64,000 bases of DNA from Bedellia somnulentella (GCA_963576735.1 OY755170.1:21374875-21438874), one strand, 5' to 3'; positions 1 to 11,285 are shown, counted from the stretch's first letter. Translations and numbers: made by a program. The notes: generated by a model from the letters alone, not told the origin.

Positions 1-244
1 CAATTGCGGGTTGGCAGACTAACGACTACTACCGTAATAGTAGCCGGGACCGACCGCTTAACGTGCCCTCCGAAGCACGGAATCATCTTAATTTTCGGAT
101 AATCAGGTGATTCAAGCCTGCAACATCCTTCCAAACTGGGTTTAATCTTACAAATTTAATTTGTAAGGTTACCACCCCCTGGGAATCGAACCCAAGACCT
201 ACGCACTTGAAACCAAGCGCTTAACCGCGAGACCACGCAGGCAG
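1..244 (-). mobile_element. SINE-A, tRNA-derived, cut by window start
   Basis: Minus-strand SINE whose tRNA-like head lies at the right end. Read on the minus strand it has an A-box-like TGGTCTCGCGGTTAAG and a B-box-like GGTTCGATTCCC, the internal RNA polymerase III promoter of tRNA-derived SINEs. The body runs leftward out of the window. Copies at the same unit position lie at 18943, 35789 and 54565, so the insertion predates the tandem duplication. Confidence 0.85.
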
Positions 245-891
245 CTAAGTATAGACTCATAATTTCTTCATTTCAAACCTTGGTTACCTTTACCTAACTG
301 GGGTTTTTGATTGGAATTATATGTATAAGTAAGTATAAATTGGGTTATGTTGGTTTTAAAATGATATTCTTCCTCACGATTGAAATTTTGATTATTAAAA
401 CAGGAAATAATTGTGGAGACCTGATGTCTTTTTCGTAGACTTGAAAAAGCATTTGATCCCATGCATTTAAGGCCGCACTCTTTCCCAACAGCTAAGGCTA
501 ACAAGCGAACAGCTATTATTTATAAGATATGAAACTCATGTATATGGGATTTCATTTAAAAAGTTGTTACAGAATACATATCAAGTTTTTATTGCCTAGT
601 CTTAAAAGTTTCGTAATTATATTGTTGTGATCCACTGACAGATATGACAAAAGTGTAAAGGAATAGTTTTTTGCGATTCGGTTCCGCATAAAACCCCGAA
701 AATTGTAGGATAATTATTTCTATTACTAGTTAGCCTGTTATTTAATGTTTCTGCTCTACTTCATTACCAAAAACAAAGGATTGTGTATTCAACATAATGC
801 AATTTTCAAATAAAGACAATTTATTTAAAGGCAACATACATGCCTGTCAGCTTTGAATAGCACTTACCATTTTTTTCCCGTAGTTGTTGGG
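245..891. other. Unit spacer, noncoding
   Basis: AT-rich segment kept in all four copies (19268-19908, 36114-36756, 54891-55535). A minus-strand reading frame at 268-504 recurs but is frameshifted in copy 2, so I do not count it as a gene. I see no other recognisable element. Confidence 0.6.
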
Positions 892-3131
892 CTATGTGTA
901 ATTTAAATGTCGATCATCTGATCTTAACAAAGATAAGTCCGTATTAATTCGAAATCACTGCAATAAGGTGTGTAGGGATGCACAGCGTAACCACATTCAT
1001 AAATCTGTTGAAAATGGCGATCAAGCCAAAGTTTGGAAGTTTCTTAGATCTCTAGGAGTTGGAAAGTCACGTCAAGATTCAATCCCAAAAGACCTCGACC
1101 TCATTTCGCTTAATAATCATTTTTCACCATCGTCAACCTTTGATGGATCTAAAAAAGCTGAAACTTTGCATTATCTTTCTACACTTCCAACTCCAGATTT
1201 TCCTCCTTTTCATCTATGTCAATTCACCGATTGTGATATTAAGAGTAATATTATGTCAATCATTTCAGACGCGGTAGGTGGTGATTGTATTAGTCGTAAA
1301 ATGCTATTACCTATCCTTGACATTATAATTCCCGTAATTACCAAAATCCTTAACAATTCCATATCCTCAGGGTCATTCCCAACGATATGGAAAGAAGCTG
1401 AAGTTATCCCTATTCCCAAAAAAGCCAATCCTGAATCCTTTTCTGATTATCGCCCTATATCAATTTTACCTTTATTAAGTTCTGGTTCATAGACAACTAA
1501 GTAACTTCCTCACAAAAAATGATCTCCTTAATCCGTTCCAATCTGGTTTCCGTCCTTCCCACAGTACTGTTACGGCCCTAGTTAAAATTACTGATGACAT
1601 ACGTTTGGGTATGGATAAGGGACTGCTGACTATCCTAGCATTGCTCGATTTCAGTAGTGCCTTCAATACAGTTGACTTCGATTTACTGCTAGCACTACTT
1701 GGTTCTCTTAACATATCTCCAACGGTGATTGACTGGTTTCGTAGTTATTTCGTAGTTATTTTATTCGTAGGCAGGGCATTCGAATTGACAATTCGTTCTC
1801 TCCTTGGCGTGAGTTAACTGCCGGTGTTCCGCAAGGTGGTGTGCTGTCTCCTCTTCTATTTGCAATTTTCATTAACAGTATTTCTCAAAAACTCTCTTCT
1901 TCCTACCACCTTTATGCAGATGATCTCCAAATCTATATACAGAGTAATATTGAACAATTAGACATGTCCATAAGCTTGATTAAAAAAGATCTTGAACGAA
2001 TTTTGCAATGGAGTGAGGCATATGGGCTAAAAGTCAATCCAAATAAATCACAAACAATAATAGTCGGTAGTTCTCGAATGATTTCTAGGATTGATTACAA
2101 ATCACTGCCGCCTGTGTTATTTGACGGAACATCAATCCCTTTTAGCCCTGTGGTAAGGAACTTAGGCATTATGATTGATAGCAATTTATCTTGGGTACCC
2201 CAATTAGAAATTGTAAGCCGAAGGATATTTACGTCAGCGGGCTCCCTCAGGAGACTGCGTAATTTTCTACCTACTGCTACCAAAACTGCGTTAGCTCAAT
2301 CTCTACTCCTTCCAATTTTGGATTACGCTGACACCTGTTATCCTGATTTAACGGAAGAACAACTTAATAAACTAGAGCGTCTTCAAAACTTATGCATCAG
2401 ATTTGTTTTTGGATTGCGTAAGTATGATCACGTGTCTGTTTATCGTACTAAACTTAAGTGGCTTCATATTCACCTCCGCCGCAATGTGCATACTTTGTCC
2501 CTCCTTTACTCTATCTTGTTCAATCCTGCCACCCCCTTCTATCTAAAAGAACGTTTTCAATTCCTCTCTTCTTTCCATAACCTTAATTTACGTTCAGACC
2601 TATGGCTCCTCTTTTTCTGTACACGCTGTGCAATTGTGGAACGCACTTCCTGTGGAGGTGCGATTGGCTAAATCACTGAATGTGTTCAAAGATCTGGTGA
2701 AACAACACTATCTCACTGAAGCGCTGTAATACTGTTGCTTTTTAACTATATATATTAATTATATTTCTAAAACGTATATGTGTATATTATTTAGGTATTT
2801 GTATTGCTTGTATATATAAAAGTATGTAGTTATATATATATGTATGTGTTTGTATTCGTTAAATATCTATAAAATTTTGTATGATTAATATTTTTATTGT
2901 TATTTAAATTAAAAAAGTTAGTTTTCAGTAAGCTTAATAGATAATCATGTTTTTTTTTCTTGTTGTGTGCATCTGCCCAAATAATTAATTTATCGATCTC
3001 ACCTTCCAAAGGTTGTCTGGAAGAGACCGCCAATTGTACCTCACTGTAAACTGTTTGATCATATTATTATTTTTGTAAATTTGTGTTTGATGTGCAATAA
3101 AGAGTTATTCTATTCTATTCTATTCTATGTG
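892..3131 (+). mobile_element. LINE-D copy 1 with 7-bp TSD
   Basis: 5'-truncated non-LTR retrotransposon, body 899-3124. The duplication CTATGTG flanks it at 892-898 and 3125-3131, and copy 2 keeps the unoccupied site (ctaagtgg, 19909). The 3' UTR is AT-rich, has AATAAA shortly before the end, and finishes in a short ATTCT tandem tail. No endonuclease domain is present. Motifs of the LDFSSAF / GVPQGGVLSPLLF / YADDLQIY type place it in the I/CR1/L2 assemblage; I cannot settle the clade. Confidence 0.9.
902..2729 (+). pseudogene. LINE-D reverse transcriptase, broken copy
   Basis: Reverse transcriptase of LINE-D, homologous to the intact reading frame at 55546-57420. The frame is open from the truncated 5' end to about 1480, where a short deletion next to TTACCTTTA shifts it. 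A rearranged patch at 1745-1775 breaks the frame again, and bases are missing near 2600, just before the C-terminal segment. Motif A (LDFSSAF) and motif C (YADDLQIY, near 1910-1930) survive, but in different frames. Non-functional. Confidence 0.88.
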
Positions 3132-3560
3132 GCCATTTAAACTTGCTTTATTTTATCTTTTCGTCATTCAACTTTCAAATGTGGCTGAGGAATTTCTAAC
3201 TCTGAAGCTCTTGCTACCTTATTTGATATTTAGAAAAGTATGTATGTAAGCTTGTAGGTAGGTGTGCGTGCGATTTGAAATAAACTCAACTGTCATCAAC
3301 CATTTTTGGACCAACCAATCTTATATCTAAATTAACAGGTCTAATAATATCCCTTTACCAATTATCTGGATAAAAACTGGAACCTTCAAAATCGTATCAA
3401 ATAATTTCATTTGCAAAATCAATTTGATATAATGGTGGAAATATTTTTATTTGTTTATCATCTATTTAATTTCCCACCTGCAACGGTGAAGTAAATATTG
3501 TCATGGCAAATAACGTAAACTTAAATAAAATAATTATAAAGTGACATCAAAAGAAACAAA
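3132..3560. other. Degenerate SINE-B 3' end and AT-rich spacer
   Basis: 3140-3255 is a worn plus-strand SINE-B tail (GGCTGAGGAATTTC and a GTATGTATGTAAG ending). The same stretch follows LINE-D in copies 3 and 4 and the empty site in copy 2. The remainder is AT-rich spacer with no recognisable element. Confidence 0.55.
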
Positions 3561-4735
3561 GGGTCTCGGTCAAAATGGGCGTAACACCAACAGCGTTAAA
3601 ATATATTTTATGTGAAAGCTAATGATCATAATAACTTAATTTTATACTATGACGGCGATTACCCAAACAACCGGAGAACAGAGATATTCAGTGATGTTCA
3701 AACGCATAGAATCCAAAACAATCGCTCACCGCAGAGACAACACGGACAATATCGTGCAGTACTAGGCAAAAGATATCAATCTATTGGTTGGTAACCTAAC
3801 GAATTACTGCATTCCATCCCTTTCTAACGTCTCTCACTCAGGTACCGAACAAAGAAAGCGTGCGTACGCGTCACTGCGCGTCAGTTAGACATGCGCATAA
3901 CGCTTCAGTGAAAAGAACTTAGTTCATTTAGTTCCTTCACTTAAAAGAACTACTTCGCGAATGTAGTCCAGTAGTCCACTTCGTTCAGCGGCTCATTAGG
4001 CTCCTTCAGAGCCGTTGGACTAAATGAACTGCAGAACGAATTGGACTAAATGAAGAGATTGAGTTGGAAAGATGAATAACTTGCGGTTCTCGCGTTCTCG
4101 TTTCTTTTTTATAACATTCGCTAGTTCGCGAATGAAAAAAATGATGCTTTTGATAATGTTTAATGAATGAGTCCCATATGTTGTATTACTTGTATTTAAT
4201 TTTGCAGAAATATAGTTATTTATCATGAAGTATCAGTAAGAATAAATATCTCGATTGTCCTCCATACTTTCCAGGCTTAGGACTGACAACCAAAACATTA
4301 CTAATATTTTCACTATTAGAAAATAAACATTAAAAATAACTCATTGACGGGTCTCGAACCTCATATTTATGTTTTTGTATTTGTGTAAACGAATAGTGAT
4401 TTAAAAGCAAACAAATATAGGTCTTAACACCATGTGTGGAGAGTTATTTTCCCCTACGAGAGAACAGCAATGCATAAGTGAGGTGAACTAATAAGGTGTC
4501 AGTATTAGATTTGCGATCAAACGAATATAGTCCTTAAGACGATGACCGAAGATTTTTTTTCGCCTGACGGCAAATATTATTTAACCAACCTTTGTGTTTT
4601 TTTTGCAATAATACCCGGTCCATATTGGGGATAACAAGTATGTAGGGGTTATCAAGTCGTGCAATAAAGTAAATTACAACGCATTTTATTACTGTTGGTA
4701 TAACGCCCAGCTCCTATACAAAAATGCCCATGATC
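3561..4735. mobile_element. Copy-1-specific insert with imperfect inverted ends
   Basis: About 1.2 kb present only in copy 1; copies 3 and 4 run straight from AAAGAAACAAA into TTTTAAGTAATAAA. Near the ends, 3576-3604 and 4681-4709 are inverted repeats sharing TGGGCGT and ACCAACAG. Inside, TTCATTTAGTTCC (about 3925) and its near complement GGACTAAATGAA (about 4017 and 4050) form subterminal inverted repeats. I found no transposase frame. It behaves like a non-autonomous DNA transposon; superfamily unknown and TSD ambiguous. Confidence 0.45.
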
Positions 4736-5268
4736 CTTTTAAGTAATAAATAAAAAATAAGATGAACTATTTAAAAAACCTACCACCTTATTTAACTCTT
4801 GTTTCTCGTAAATAAACGCTTTTTATTTATTTATTTAAAAATTAATCAAAACATATTTTAAATTGTAACATATTTTTTTTTTATAAATAAATTTACACCG
4901 ACTGGAATGTTCTGACATTTTTTACAGTACAAAGATCAGTCAGCTTTCGTTCTACTCTAGCAAATAAAACATTGTATCCGCCAGTAAACCTTTTCGTTGG
5001 TAGTTATCTCTGACGGTACTTTTATATTTATCTCACACAAAGCCCCTGACTTATGCGAAGCTTTTGTATCTTATACCTGTTTAGATTGTGGCTGTTCCAA
5101 GGCTGTTTATAATCCAAATATGTTTTTTCAAGGAAAACATGTATACTTTTCTAAATCTTTCAGTTTTAAATATTGCTAGCAACACTCTAATTTCATCATA
5201 ATCAGTAACAATTAATTTTCTGGACTATGATTAAATCTGCTTAGTATGTAGAAACCGGCTAAATTAAG
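4736..5268. other. Unit spacer with a short recurring open frame
   Basis: AT-rich spacer. A 60-codon frame at 4997-5179 recurs at 21093, 39614 and 58897, but most differences between copies change the amino acid, so it looks unconstrained. 4741-4840 is an extra AT-rich stretch present only in copy 1. Confidence 0.5.
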
Positions 5269-6115
5269 CTGTGTAGAGTCAGATTAGAATAGCTCTAGAC
5301 CATTTGTTCCCATGGATGATTCTAAGTGGCGACTAAAGGTATTAAGGCTTTTTACGTGATTATCTAATCTAATCCTACATATCCCAATTTATATCGTGTA
5401 TACGCTTTATATATGCATACTTTATTGTTTATGAATTCTAAATATATCATTATATACGTGCATTTTATACTTTTAATAGGATATAATTATATGTATTCAT
5501 GTATACATATATGTATTTATGTATATGTTTTCATTAAAGAGTGTACCTAAGCAATTATTATATTTATTTATTTGTATCTTTTATTATTATTATTTTTCTT
5601 TATTTGTTTATTATGTGGTTTTTTTTTTAAAAGTAAGAGTGCAAGTTATGTGTGCGGGGCGGGTATGGCCAGATTATTGATCGACTTTTATGTATTTCGT
5701 TTTTAATTAGCTATTCTTTTGTTGTCAATCATTTCATGTAGCATGAAATGTATGTTTTATATGTGTCACTCCAAATGGGTCCTGACTGAAAATCAGTGTT
5801 GTGTGTAAAACGCACAAAAATAAGCTAAGGCGGGACCTATTCACATTTGTTTCATTTATTTTATTTTGTATCACTTTTTATGTCTTTTTTATAATTTTAA
5901 TATTTAAGTAAACTTTGTAGTAGTTAATAGTTCAAATGTGAATAAATGTATCTTCTTTCTTCTTCTTTCTATTATTGGGAAGTGCAGTTCATCATGGGAG
6001 GGTCATCAGCAACAACTTATATTTTACAACCTTTTCTCCTCTCAACTTTCAAAAGTAGCAGAGAATCTGACTACCCCTTCTAGAGATTTATTTTATATGT
6101 ATACGCGTTTGTTTG
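5269..6115 (+). mobile_element. Old SINE-B copy split by a LINE tail insertion
   Basis: SINE-B is a short repeat of about 240 bp whose complete form is 8389-8630. This plus-strand copy starts near TGTAGAGTCAGATTAGAATAG and ends near ACCCCTTCTAGAGATTTA. It is interrupted at 5364-5970. Intact homologues at the same unit position are 21367-21597, 40266-40490 and 59166-59395. I see no convincing tRNA-type A and B boxes. Confidence 0.7.
5359..5975 (+). mobile_element. LINE 3'-tail insertion with ATTAT duplication
   Basis: Copy-1-only insertion of 607 bp (5364-5970) flanked by ATTAT at 5359-5363 and 5971-5975; copies 2-4 read through as GTGATTATTGGGAAG. It has no reading frame. It ends with AATAAATG followed by a TTCTTTC-type tail, as expected for a strongly 5'-truncated non-LTR retrotransposon in plus orientation. 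Family unknown. Confidence 0.7.
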
Positions 6116-6225
6116 TAATTAATGAACAAGATCAATAAAATTAACATCGCTCTAAGATATTATTAAACACATTTTTTCTAGACTTTATATGAATATATGA
6201 CGCTAATACGCTATATGATGAAGTC

Positions 6226-6376
6226 AAATTAAGGTCTTTTACCCAAACGCAAAGAAACCTTTATTTCACCATCTTTTCCCCACGCAACTTCCAAAGGTGG
6301 TTGAGGAATTTCTAATTCCTTGGTTCTGGCTACCCCTTCTAGGGATTTATAACCGTGAGTATATGTATGTATGCAA
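6226..6376 (+). mobile_element. SINE-B, 3' part
   Basis: Plus-strand 3' half of SINE-B: GGTTCTGGCTACCCC, then GGGATTTATAACCG and a GTATATGTATGTATG tail. Present in every copy (21717-21850, 40620-40752, 59521-59652), so older than the duplication. Confidence 0.75.
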
Positions 6377-6726
6377 AGAAAGGAGTTATGGTTTTCACGC
6401 GTATCTTTATGTTTACTTGTTTTGTTCTCTAACTAGTTATTATTTGGAAATAAACGACGAAAAAAGACATTTATCTAAATATCAAATCCTTACTAAAAAA
6501 GTTTAAAAAGTAACGTGCATTTATATATGAAAAAACAGATTGTTAAAAAAACAATGGTAATTTAGTTAAAATACATGAATAATACGATTACTTAGCGCGC
6601 TTCCGAATTGATCTTGTTTTATTCATTTCAATTGTTTTTTAAATTAAACTTTATGTAAAGCTTAAACGGTCATCATTTATGTTTTTATTGTACAACTTTG
6701 TTCGGAGCGAAATATTTCAATCGTGA
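6377..6726. other. AT-rich unit spacer
   Basis: Conserved among the copies and free of recognised elements. The homologous spot in copy 2 was split by a hairpin element (22050-22622), and in copy 3 a 46-bp fragment is inserted near 40880. Confidence 0.5.
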
Positions 6727-7078
6727 ATCAAACCGATCTCTCACAGCCCATATATGTCCCCACCAAGGGGCTCGAGCCTACCCTATATAGGGCGATTTGG
6801 CCATAGTCCACCACGCTGGCCAATTGCGGGTTGGCAGACTAACGACTACTACCGTAATAGTAGCCGGGACCGACGGCTTAACGTGCCCTCCGAAGCACGG
6901 AATCATCTTAATTTTCGGATAATCAGGTGATTCAAGCCTGCAATATCCTTCTAAACTGGGTTAAATCTTACAAATTAAATTTGTAAGGTTACCACCCCTC
7001 GGGAATCGAACCCGAGACCTCCGTATTTGAAACCAAGCGCTTAACCGCTAGACCACGGAGGCAGTCATCAAACCGATC
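6727..7078 (-). mobile_element. SINE-A, full-length private insertion with 12-bp TSD
   Basis: Complete SINE-A (6739-7066, 328 bp) between perfect duplications ATCAAACCGATC at 6727-6738 and 7067-7078. Copies 2 and 3 keep the empty site (22740, 41157). Read on the minus strand it begins with a tRNA-like head (A-box-like TGGTCTAGCGGTTAAG, B-box GGGTTCGATTCCC). Its 3' end contains CCAGCGTGGTGGACTATGG and finishes at GGGCTGTGAG. Because both ends are fixed, this copy is the best reference for the family. Confidence 0.93.
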
Positions 7079-7190
7079 ATTATTATCAAATTCGGTCCTA
7101 AAGTTTAAAATATTACCAAAGCAATTTTATCAAGATTAATTTGATATATTGGTTACATTCTGAGCCAAACTAATTATTTACAAAAAACTT

Positions 7191-7321
7191 ACTGATGACA
7201 AAAAAATTACGGATTGCATTTTTGGCATCAGTATCGATCACTAATTACCCCCTAATTGTTATTTTGAAAATATATTTAATGTACAGAATTGACCTGTCTA
7301 GAGATTTATTATATGTATAGA
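7191..7321 (-). mobile_element. Helitron-like 5' end fragment (H1 family)
   Basis: Minus-strand terminus reading TCTATACATATAATAAATC, then GTCAATTCTGTACATTAAAT. It corresponds to the 5' end of the complete H1 at 10770-11924. The terminal TC is preceded by A on the element strand, as Helitron insertion between A and T predicts. Homologue at 41281-41410; deleted in copy 2. Confidence 0.6.
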
Positions 7322-7322
7322 T

Positions 7323-8379
7323 TATATGATACTAATAAAGGAGTTGAATGATATACTATCAGTTATATTTAAAACTAATGGTTTATTCTAGCCTTGCACG
7401 GGTACTGTTAAACCCTCCCTGCTCCCTTATGTCATTTAGAGTGATGTTAAATTATCTATTTTCCAACAGAAGATTTTCGCCATAAATTGGTGAAAGTAAT
7501 ATTTTTTGGGTTGTTTTAAAGACTGCTCATTACAGAAAGCAAGAACTCAAACAAATCTTTCTTATTTATATTATACGTATAGGTATTGAACAAGTTGTAG
7601 CTGTCTAGTATCGGCTTAGAATAGCATAACCTATTGCTTTTCGTGGATATGCCTGTTCCATGATCCTACGTGCACCGGAATCCTCACACTCAAAAGCGTG
7701 TTGGCGAGCGACGCTGCGGAGGCCGTGCCATTCATACTATTTTGACTACAAGTTTTCGCAGTGAATAAAACTGTCTATTCCTGAAAAATACTGCATACAT
7801 ATGTATGTATACTAACGGCTATAATTTGTTATAAGATGATATTGTAAGATAGTAGAAATATAATATGAAAAAAGATGTTATACCATCATTTCCTTTACAC
7901 ATTTTATGTAATTTTGACCTCTATATTTTTGTTCTGGGTAAGACTAGAACAATAAAACGCCACCAGGTGTTGCATAAGTCAAAAAATGCAAACAATTGCA
8001 CAAAAAAATTAATACATATTAAACACTACTATTATTGTTTGTAAAAGATTGTGTTTTATAGCGATATGGCCAAATCAAGATATTCATTCATTGCACTGAC
8101 TTCGCTGTGTTTACTACTATTTCGACTAGATGGCGCTGGTAGTAGAATTTCTACATCGCGGTATGATTTCTTCCATGATCCAGTATATAAACTTTTTTGA
8201 TAGTTTTAATTTACCGAAGAAATTTCATTAAGTGATCTCAACTAACAATTTTTGTAGAGTCTGTTGTTAATTTAGGAGCAGACTTTTATTAATGTCCAAT
8301 TATATTGGTGTGTAGTGTGTACTTTTGTTTTTTATTTTTGTAAGTACAATTTAATGACTTTCATTCAGTATGGGATACT
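7323..8379. other. Unit spacer, noncoding
   Basis: Conserved in copies 2 and 3 (twice in copy 3: 41411-43315 and 45702-46792). It holds a GC-richer stretch GATGGCGCTGGTAGTAG near 8124. Open frames such as the one matching 46261-46449 are short and not kept in this copy. No element recognised. Confidence 0.5.
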
Positions 8380-8639
8380 AACTCTACATACATATACTCA
8401 CGGCTATAAATCCCTAGAAGAAGGGGTAGCCACAGCTTTGGAATAAGGAATTCCTCAGCCACTTTTGGAAGTTAAGTGGGGATAAGATAGTAAAATAAAG
8501 GTTGTTGGTGTTGGGTCTCCAAACCCATCGCCCAAAAATCCCTTAAAATCCTCAATAACATTAATCGTCTCTTACGTACACTCACCGGAAGAACTGGGAT
8601 AGTGCTATTCTAAACCGACACTATACACCGAACTCTACA
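8380..8639 (-). mobile_element. SINE-B, full length with 9-bp TSD
   Basis: Reference copy of SINE-B (8389-8630, 242 bp, minus strand) between AACTCTACA at 8380-8388 and 8631-8639. On its own strand it starts CGGTGTATAGTGTCGG, passes GTGTACGTAAGAGACG and GGCGATGGGTTTGGAG, and ends with GCTACCCC, AGGGATTTATAGCCG and GTGAGTATATGTATG. The 3' end resembles that of the RTE element. Homologues: 23945-24600, 43318-43560, 46793-47030. Confidence 0.85.
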
Positions 8640-8678
8640 ATAATATTATGTGTTATATAATATTATGTGTTATAATAT

Positions 8679-8727
8679 ATGTGTTATATAATATTAATCA
8701 TATTATGATTAATATTATATAACACAT
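8679..8727. repeat. AT-rich palindrome, 23-bp arms
   Basis: Perfect 23-bp inverted arms (8679-8701 and 8705-8727) around a 3-bp spacer ATT. The arms consist of ATGTG and TTATATAATATTAATCAT. Copies 2 and 3 have only shorter versions, so it expanded in copy 1. Confidence 0.85.
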
Positions 8728-8730
8728 ATA

Positions 8731-9173
8731 AATAACATCCAAGACTAAGAAATGCCATTTATGTCCATCACAACAATGGGCACTATAATGCGGCCCTAAA
8801 TAAATTCCTCAACCACTTTTGGAAGTTGAGTGAGGAAAAGGCGGTAAAATAAAGGCTTTTGGTGATGGGTCTCCAACCGCATCGCCCAAAAATCCAATAA
8901 AAAAAGGGCATTTATTTCACAAAATTAAGTAGTTTACAATGAATTGGTTTCGGTGTTTACCGCAGTAGGTTTCCCTGTGACGCAGCAAACAGGCTCTTTT
9001 AAATAACTAAGTAACATAACAATTATGTGCTGATTGCCATTTTTAATTTTGTTTCAAGTACAAAGATACAATTTTTTTTTGTTTTTGTTGAAATAGAAAA
9101 ATAGAAAAAAGTTTTTAAAGAGAAAATAGTTCATTTTCTCATAATTACTAGCTATAACTTATCAGAACTCGTA
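8731..9173. other. Spacer with a minus-strand SINE-B fragment
   Basis: 8795-8895 is a partial minus-strand SINE-B (CCACTTTTGGAAGTTGAG, then GGTGATGGGTCTCCAAC). The rest is AT-rich unit spacer. Copy 2 carries the same stretch twice (24680-25065 and 26208-26585). Confidence 0.6.
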
Positions 9174-9217
9174 TTATGTGTGTGTTTGTGAGTGTATGAG
9201 TCTATGTGCGTGTTGTG

Positions 9218-9255
<38 letters not shown>

Positions 9256-9262
9256 TGTGTGG
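9174..9262. repeat. GT microsatellite
   Basis: Interrupted GT repeat, purest at 9223-9250. Homologous tracts of different length lie at 25066-25151 and 47500-47590. Confidence 0.9.
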
Positions 9263-9480
9263 GAGAGAGGGACATTATTTTTGCTTGTGAGTGTGTATGA
9301 TATTGTACCTATACGTCAATGGGTTTTAATAGTAATTGCTCAACCTCGTTGTATGTTAACTCTTGTAACCAGTTTGTGATATAACGTTTTAGTTGGATTA
9401 ACGTGTAACCTTTTATGTTTTCTTTTTGCTCAGTAAAAATAATAATAATTGACCGTATTATAAATATTGGACCGTAAAGC

Positions 9481-10296
9481 CTCCCTGCATTGGCTGCGTT
9501 TCGGGGACCTCTTTGGGGAAACCGAAGGAATACACGACCATGTTATCAAGACGCGGAACTATCGGAAATACATCCTAAAGGACGGTACTACAGACGTTTG
9601 TCGAGCTTGTGGCCGTCCCGGAGTCACTTAGGCATGATGTTTCCGGTTGTTCGGCTCTTGCTAACACTGAGTACTTGCACAGACACAACCAAACAGCCAA
9701 AATCCTGCATCAGGAGCTCGCTCTGAAGTACGGTCTCTTGCAACAGAGGCTGCTGTATTACAAGTATCTGCCGGAGCCAATCCTAGAAAACGACCGTGCC
9801 AAAATCTATTGGGACCGATCCGTTATCACGGACAGAACTATTCTAGCGAATAAGCCTGACATCGTGGTATGGGATCGGTCGCACTCGAGGGTATTTCTAG
9901 TGGATGTCACTATCCCTCATGACGAGGGTCTCGTGAAAGCTGAAACCGAGAAGCGTCGGAAGTATCTCGATCTGGCTCACGAGATCACTGACATGTGGGG
10001 TGTGACTTCGACAGAAATAATCCCAATTGTTTTGTCCGCGAATGGGTTAATTCCAACCAGCCTCGCGAGCAACTTGAGGTGATTGGATTTCTGTGGCGTG
10101 TCGGTCCCAGCACAAACGCAGAAGGCGGTGCTGCTCGATACGGCTCGGATCGTTTGTCGGTTCTGAACCTGAGTCCCTGACCCCGACCGACTGTTCTTTT
10201 GTCGGGGAGTACCGCCTCTCCCATTTAAAATTTATATTTTCTTTTTCGGCCATGGGAGAGGCGAGGGACTATAAGTTATGCCCAAAATAATAATAA
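9481..10296 (+). pseudogene. LINE-R: C-terminus of an R2/R4-type LINE, broken
   Basis: C-terminal part of a non-LTR retrotransposon protein carrying a zinc knuckle and a restriction-like endonuclease, which nicks the insertion site in the R2/R4/Dong group. The knuckle reads CRACGRP... then SLRHDVSGC; the endonuclease region reads KPDIVVWDRSHSRVFLVDV followed by EKRRKYLDLAHEITDMW. The frame shifts near 9625, inside the knuckle, and ends early at a TGA (about 10080) where copy 3 reads CGG. No reverse transcriptase domain remains. The element ends in an AATAAT-type tail near 10296. Exact clade is uncertain. Confidence 0.75.
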
Positions 10297-10533
10297 GATT
10301 TTATTTGCCTCTTTTAAATACAGAACTACATAAACAACATGAGAAAGACACAAAAAGACAAAACGGTTTATAGCTCGGTCTATTCACTGTAAGCTGATAG
10401 CGCCGATTTTCAGCTCTGACCACGACTTAAAGCTAACTTAAAACTAACTTAAGACTAAGTGCACGAACACAGATGCACACACATACACAGATACATCAAT
10501 CCTTACACACACATTCATTCATGCAAGCATTCT

Positions 10534-10573
<40 letters not shown>

Positions 10574-10764
10574 ACATAGGCATTTAAATTTAAATAAAGA
10601 TTAAATATGTAAATAAATAATAGAATATAATAATTATAAAGAATAAATCAATTAATAGATAGATATACATATTATGGATAGAACACTAAAAATGTATTGA
10701 TAGAAAACATAAAATAAAAATATTTTTTAATTAAATATATAAGACAAATATAAAAATATAATCT
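10297..10764. other. Spacer with CA microsatellite
   Basis: Shared with 26591-27014 and 48651-49104. It contains a CA tract at 10537-10570. It could be the 3' UTR of LINE-J, which follows on the minus strand in copies 2 and 3, but I cannot fix that boundary. Confidence 0.5.
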
Positions 10765-10888
10765 ATCTATCTATACTTATAATAAATCTGTAGAGAGGTC
10801 AATTCTGTACATGAAATATATTTTCAAAATAACTATCAGGTGGTGATTAGGGATCGATACTGATGCTAAAAATGCAATCAGTAAAATT

Positions 10889-10890
<2 letters not shown>

Positions 10891-10950
<60 letters not shown>
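10891..10950. repeat. TGTC microsatellite inside H1
   Basis: Fifteen uninterrupted TGTC units. A similar shorter tract sits in H2 at 12041-12066, and a few units occur near 61715. The same motif in the same relative place suggests it is part of these elements rather than a chance tract. Confidence 0.9.
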
Positions 10951-11218
10951 GGTTTGTATGTTCCTTATGGAAACAAAAACTACTCGACGGATTTTAACGA
11001 AACTTGGTACAATTATTCTCCATACTCCTGGGCAGGTTTAAATAGAAAGGAATACTTTCCAGCAGAGTAGTAAAGGGGAATTTTGGGAAAACGGGAGAAG
11101 TTACTACATTTTTTAAGTTTCCGTCGCGTGTGCAGCCTTAATGGTTAAACTTACATAGAAATCATGTATGACGGAAATATTATTCATAAAATTATCTAAA
11201 AAAAATCCTAAACAGTTT

Positions 11219-11285
11219 GCCAACTGAGCTACAGTGTCACGGGGGCGTATACCCGAAGGTCGCGGGTTCGAACCCCGCCAGTGTC
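11219..11285 (+). other. tRNA-like segment (not a functional tRNA)
   Basis: Contains CTGAGCTAC and a strong B-box (GCGGGTTCGAACCCCGC as a T-arm hairpin), but the acceptor ends do not pair. The family recurs at 16400-16462, 29541-29620, 30175-30260, 51225-51305 and 51860-51945, always followed by GTCGAAATTTTTCT or similar, so it is a tRNA-derived repeat. Confidence 0.6.

Noticed and set aside
268..504. 78-codon minus-strand frame next to SINE-A, seen in several units
   Set aside because: Frameshifted in copy 2, no recognisable domain, and lies in AT-rich spacer.
4997..5179. 60-codon frame recurring in all four units (also 21093, 39614, 58897), with several cysteines
   Set aside because: Differences between copies are mostly amino-acid changing (for example His/Tyr, Phe/Ser, Cys/Phe), there is no ATG, and copy 3 is cut by a SINE. 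It looks unconstrained.
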